Positions 5,540-7,330 of a DNA stretch of 7,330 bases are shown one piece after another. The stretch is taken from positions 1 to 7,330 of the forward strand of contig DFGJ01000032.1 of assembly GCA_002372375.1 (NCBI GenBank), given 5' to 3'. Position 1 is the first letter of the stretch. Each line of letters starts with the position of its first letter. This stretch comes from Ruminococcaceae bacterium UBA3753. GTDB taxonomy: Bacteria; Bacillota; Clostridia; Oscillospirales; Acutalibacteraceae. Under the pieces are notes generated by a model, which was given only the letters and a program-made list of their open reading frames with translations, ran no database searches and had not been told where the DNA came from. The position numbers and the translations under genes are program-made.

Positions 5540-5592
5540 GTAGTTTTATATGGTTAACACTTAAAAAATGAAATTTGCCCATTTAGAACCGA

Positions 5593-5611
5593 TTTAAACA
5601 CTATTTAAAAA
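5593..5611. repeat. TTTAAAC two-turn module, copy 3
   Basis: TTTAAACACTATTTAAAAA: again two TTTAAA blocks 11 bases apart, sharing the consensus TTTAAAC-N4-TTTAA with the other copies. It is about 80 bases from copy 2 and upstream of the TATAAT at 5534-5539. Confidence 0.5.
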
Positions 5612-5663
5612 GCAATTATCCGAACACATAAGCCTAAAGTCCTTTTTTAAGAATGGAACGCCC

Positions 5664-6755
5664 TCAAATTATGACCGTCCCATAAAAACTGTCGTACTCA
5701 TCAATTGAGTCCATTGTTTTTTCGTAGTCGTTTATGTTATAACTTGCATAACTTGGTTTAGACCCTGTGTTAGGTGGAGTGTTATATTCGTCTTCCCAAC
5801 ACCTGTTTCTAAACCAGGTGTCGCCGTGCTTTACGTATTGTTGATCAACGCTCTTAGCACGGATTTCTTTGTTGTAATTTTCGACTCCGGTTTTGACTTC
5901 TTCAGCTGTTGTTCCGTTTTTTCTTGCTTTTAAGTACGCATTAAAAGCTTTGGCTTTGCCTTTTTTGTTTGGGTATGTATCCCAAATAGACTGAAACTCT
6001 TTTTCTAAGGTTTTGGTTTTAAGAATTTTCTTTTGATTCTTTTTTTCGCTTTGATCAATTTGATCATTTTTTTTGTTTTTAACTTGACCACCCTCTATCG
6101 GTTTTTTTACCGATGAGGAAGTATTAATACTATTAGTAATAATAGTATTAATACTGTTAATACCTATATTATCTTCTATATTATTAGGTAAAGTTTCTTT
6201 ACCACCCTGGTTAAGTTTCTTTACCACCGGTAAAGTTGAGCAATTATCTGCTTTTGAAGATGTTTCTGGTAAAGTTTCTTTACCGGGTTGATCATCACTA
6301 ATTTGATCATCTTCTTTTCCCGTTTTTGGTACTTCTCCATCTCCTCCACCACCGTCATCTCCACCACCTCGCAGCCTTGTAGCGTAATACTCACAGAACT
6401 TAACGTTGTTTTCAAAACGCTCTATTTTCTTAATGAGACCTTTTTTTACGAGAGTCTTCAAAATTGTTATAACTGCCGGCTTGCTAAGCGCTGTCCAATC
6501 CATCAAATATCTAAGACTTCCACGAAAAGTTTGATTTTCCTCTTGACTAAATCCGAAAATGATGGAGTATATAAGTAACTCATTTCCTTTTAGGCCAAGG
6601 TCGCATACGGCCAAACCTGGTATTAGAACAAAGCTTTCCTTGCGGACTTTGTTCTTTTTTTTGTTTTCTACTTGACCACGTGATTTGATTTTATTGTTCG
6701 TTTCTGTTATGTTGAAAAGTTTTGAAGAACCCATTACTCTGAATTTCAAAATCAT
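5664..6755 (-). CDS. Phage replication initiator (winged-helix, replisome-organizer type)
   Basis: Binds the phage origin and hands over to the DnaC-like loader encoded next. Of 363 residues, about 42-115 form a winged-helix domain (LGLKGNELLIYSIIFG, then TALSKPAVITILKTLVKKGLI). Residues 129-250 are a low-complexity linker with a Gly/Asp tract (GGGDDGGGGDG) and repeated GKETLP words. Residues 252-324 carry the C-terminal motif of phage initiators: FQSIWDTYPNKKGKAKAFNAY and VKHGDTWFRNRCWEDEY. The tail is acidic and tyrosine-rich. The start is uncertain. The ATG at 6755 lies inside a large palindrome and has no clear ribosome site, and the ATG at 6734 (MGSSKLF) is also weak. The linker-coding DNA contains the iterons and AT palindrome of a likely origin. 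Confidence 0.85.
   Translation of the reverse strand: MILKFRVMGSSKLFNITETNNKIKSRGQVENKKKNKVRKESFVLIPGLAVCDLGLKGNELLIYSIIFGFSQEENQTFRGSLRYLMDWTALSKPAVITILKTLVKKGLIKKIERFENNVKFCEYYATRLRGGGDDGGGGDGEVPKTGKEDDQISDDQPGKETLPETSSKADNCSTLPVVKKLNQGGKETLPNNIEDNIGINSINTIITNSINTSSSVKKPIEGGQVKNKKNDQIDQSEKKNQKKILKTKTLEKEFQSIWDTYPNKKGKAKAFNAYLKARKNGTTAEEVKTGVENYNKEIRAKSVDQQYVKHGDTWFRNRCWEDEYNTPPNTGSKPSYASYNINDYEKTMDSIDEYDSFYGTVII
6097..6114. repeat. Small inverted repeat ATCGGT-T6-ACCGAT
   Basis: Six-base arms with a six-T loop at the edge of the candidate origin. It is short enough to be chance, but it adds to the density of inverted repeats in the linker-coding part. Confidence 0.4.
6120..6155. repeat. 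AT-rich perfect palindrome, 16-bp arms
   Basis: AGTATTAATACTATTA (6120-6135) and its inverse TAATAGTATTAATACT (6140-6155) are separated by GTAA. A further GTTAATAC follows at 6156-6163. The DNA encodes the Ser/Asn/Thr/Ile words NSINT twice. It is the most easily melted part of the gene and could extrude a cruciform. Confidence 0.7.
6187..6284. repeat. Iteron-like palindromic repeats (GGTAAAGTTTCTTTACC)
   Basis: The 17-base unit GGTAAAG-TTT-CTTTACC is a palindrome with 7-bp arms. Perfect copies are at 6187-6203 and 6268-6284, a one-mismatch copy is at 6209-6225, and a half copy (GGTAAAG) is at 6229-6235. Starts of the first three are 22 and 20 bases apart, about two helical turns. On the protein level they give GKETLP twice and a related KKLNQGGK segment. 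Confidence 0.72.
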
Positions 6756-6784
6756 ACAAAATAAATATTTTGTATGATTTTGAA
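6745..6784. promoter_or_regulatory. Perfect 19-bp-arm palindrome over the initiator start region
   Basis: TTCAAAATCATACAAAATA (6745-6763) and TATTTTGTATGATTTTGAA (6766-6784) are exact inverted copies around AA. The ATG at 6755-6753 is inside it. An operator for a dimeric regulator, possibly the initiator's own winged helix, or an mRNA hairpin hiding the start would both fit. It is not a convincing terminator, since the stem is nearly all A/T and no T-run follows. Confidence 0.66.
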
Positions 6785-6918
6785 TAATTCTGTCTTGAAC
6801 CTTTCTTTAAACTCTTGTTTGGTTAAAATATATAACTTTAATGTTGTTGAAAACTTTTTTTTATTTAATAAATAGAACTTTATTTTCCCTATTGACAAAG
6901 TGCTTTTGGAAGGTTAAA

Positions 6919-7017
6919 CTATCTTTCATAATCCTTAATTCGGTTTCTTTCGATTTCGGTTGAACTTTCCGGGTTTTGGGTTTTTGTGCTATTTAGAGGT
7001 ATTTTAAACCTAAACAT
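6919..7017 (-). CDS. Possible 32-residue open frame
   Basis: An ATG 12 bases after AAAGAGG opens MFRFKIPLNSTKTQNPESST and continues with EIERNRIKDYER. The hydrophilic sequence is not recognised. It overlaps the -10 of the candidate promoter at 7001-7028, so both cannot serve the same transcript. Weak evidence. Confidence 0.22.
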   Translation of the reverse strand: MFRFKIPLNSTKTQNPESSTEIERNRIKDYER

Positions 7018-7028
7018 TTGAAAGTCAA
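7001..7028 (-). promoter_or_regulatory. Candidate promoter for the initiator gene
   Basis: Minus strand TTGACT (7023-7028) and TAAAAT (7001-7006) with a 16-base spacer, each one base from consensus, just after the stop of the DUF1064 gene. It would give a leader of roughly 240 bases before the initiator. Confidence 0.42.
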
Positions 7029-7034
7029 ACCTCT

Positions 7035-7330
7035 TTAGTAGATTTCTTTTACCTTGATGTTGTGGACTTGTAGCATCAGCTTCTTTTTAATCCGGTAGAC
7101 CTCAGTTAAAGTTTTCGGTGATCCTTTGACGTCTTCTACTACTAGATTTTGTTCAGGATCTTTATAAACAAAGTCAGCTATGTAGGTGCAAGCCCTTTCG
7201 CCTTTTTGTTTCGGAATTAATTCAAACTTAACTTGGGTTTGCAACCCAGATATTTTACCACGCTCTTCTTGCTCTAAAAGCTCTGAATATCTTTTAGCTT
7301 CCTTTTTGCTGTCAAAAGTTTTCCCTTTTA
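7035..7330 (-). CDS. DUF1064 family protein (predicted PD-(D/E)xK-type nuclease), partial
   Basis: The frame continues past the right edge, so the N-terminus is missing; 98 residues are visible. Family signatures: FDSKKEAKRYSELL near the visible start, then VKFELIPKQKGERACTYIAD, then VVEDVKGSPKT and a C-terminal YRIKKKLML. The D (in ADF), E/D and K (in EDVKG) spacing fits a PD-(D/E)xK active site, and the earlier Glu in KKEAKRY completes it. DUF1064 genes sit in phage replication or recombination modules and may resolve or trim DNA junctions; that role is inference. A shorter version starting at TTG 7244 is unlikely, because conserved sequence lies upstream of it. Confidence 0.85.
   Translation of the reverse strand, partial: KGKTFDSKKEAKRYSELLEQEERGKISGLQTQVKFELIPKQKGERACTYIADFVYKDPEQNLVVEDVKGSPKTLTEVYRIKKKLMLQVHNIKVKEIY

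Larger units (their letters stand above)
5261..5663. other. 403-base AT-rich intergenic region with repeated dyads
   Basis: No substantial gene was found on either strand. It holds three copies of a TTTAAAC-type two-turn module, two perfect TATAAT boxes on the minus strand and one very short frame with a membrane-like sequence, each described separately. The last bases before 5260 are the loader's ribosome site. Confidence 0.7.
6115..6284. other. Candidate phage replication origin inside the initiator gene
   Basis: Iteron-like palindromes (6187-6284) lie directly beside about 70 bases of almost pure A/T that contain a 16-bp-arm palindrome. This is the arrangement of the lambda origin within gene O: initiator-binding repeats next to an unwinding element. 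It falls in the part encoding the flexible linker, where protein constraint is low. GATC-bearing TTGATCA words flank it on both sides (6051-6066 and 6288-6311). Function is inferred from layout. Confidence 0.58.
6756..7034. other. 279-base intergenic region before the initiator gene
   Basis: AT-rich, with no substantial gene. It contains a candidate minus-strand promoter (7001-7028), a very short frame (6919-7017), a plus-strand promoter-like pair (TTGACA at 6892-6897, TAAACT at 6915-6920) with no gene behind it, and most of the palindrome at 6745-6784. AAAGAAAGG at about 6799-6807 is purine-rich, but no canonical start for the initiator follows it in frame. Confidence 0.6.

Noticed and set aside
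6097..6311. Repeats considered as a CRISPR array
   Set aside because: The repeats are palindromic 17-mers spaced 20-39 bases apart inside a coding frame, with no unique spacers of even length and no cas genes.
6221..6578. Two sizeable open frames (minus strand 6221-6415, plus strand 6288-6578) over the initiator gene
   Set aside because: Both are shadows of the initiator's repetitive linker and winged-helix coding DNA, with no ribosome site and low-complexity translations.
6892..6920. Plus-strand TTGACA and TAAACT with 17-base spacing, a possible promoter
   Set aside because: The -10 is poor and no plus-strand gene or clear RNA structure follows. It would only give antisense RNA to the DUF1064 gene, so it is noted in the intergenic entry but not called.

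Overview
The window reads as a piece of a temperate, tailed-phage genome (prophage) from a low-GC Gram-positive host, most likely of the Firmicutes. The DNA is AT-rich and Shine-Dalgarno sites are purine-rich (AGGAGG, GGAGG). The gene families are typical of such prophages: a DUF1064 protein, a winged-helix replication initiator, a DnaC-type loader, HNH, a ParB-like protein and a P27-type small terminase. No species can be named. All phage genes lie on the minus strand, so the biological order runs from 7330 down to 427. The only plus-strand gene is the 3' part of a TnpB element at the left edge.

Layout in transcription order: (1) 7330-7035, the end of a DUF1064 predicted nuclease. (2) 7034-6756, a spacer with a candidate promoter, ending in a perfect 19-bp-arm palindrome that covers the first possible start codon of the next gene. 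(3) 6755-5664, the replication initiator. Its linker-coding DNA carries iteron-like palindromes (6187-6284) beside a very AT-rich 16-bp-arm palindrome (6120-6155). This is the architecture of a lambda-type origin inside the initiator gene. (4) 5663-5261, a 403-base gap with three copies of a two-turn TTTAAAC module, two perfect TATAAT boxes and a possible 23-residue membrane peptide. (5) 5260-4370, the DnaC-like loader, overlapped by an 87-codon coiled-coil gene (4380-4117) that seems to start at ATT. (6) A promoter at 4111-4083, then a second operon: HNH endonuclease, ParB-like protein, SPL-like radical SAM enzyme, fold-type II PLP enzyme, small PnuC-like membrane protein (apparent ACG start) and P27-type small terminase. 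(7) From 498 to the left edge, the right end of a TnpB (IS200/IS605-superfamily) element.

How the parts fit: initiator plus loader form the phage replication module, and HNH plus small terminase form the usual start of the packaging module. The ParB, radical SAM and PLP genes are tightly spaced between HNH and terminase and look like an inserted enzymatic cassette. A role in modifying DNA or a nucleotide is a reasonable but unproven guess.

The TnpB element has inserted at the 3' end of the terminase gene. Its right end now supplies the last 23 terminase codons in antisense to the omegaRNA. The guide segment just past the element is antisense to terminase codons, so the nuclease would be aimed at related phages or alleles that lack the insertion.
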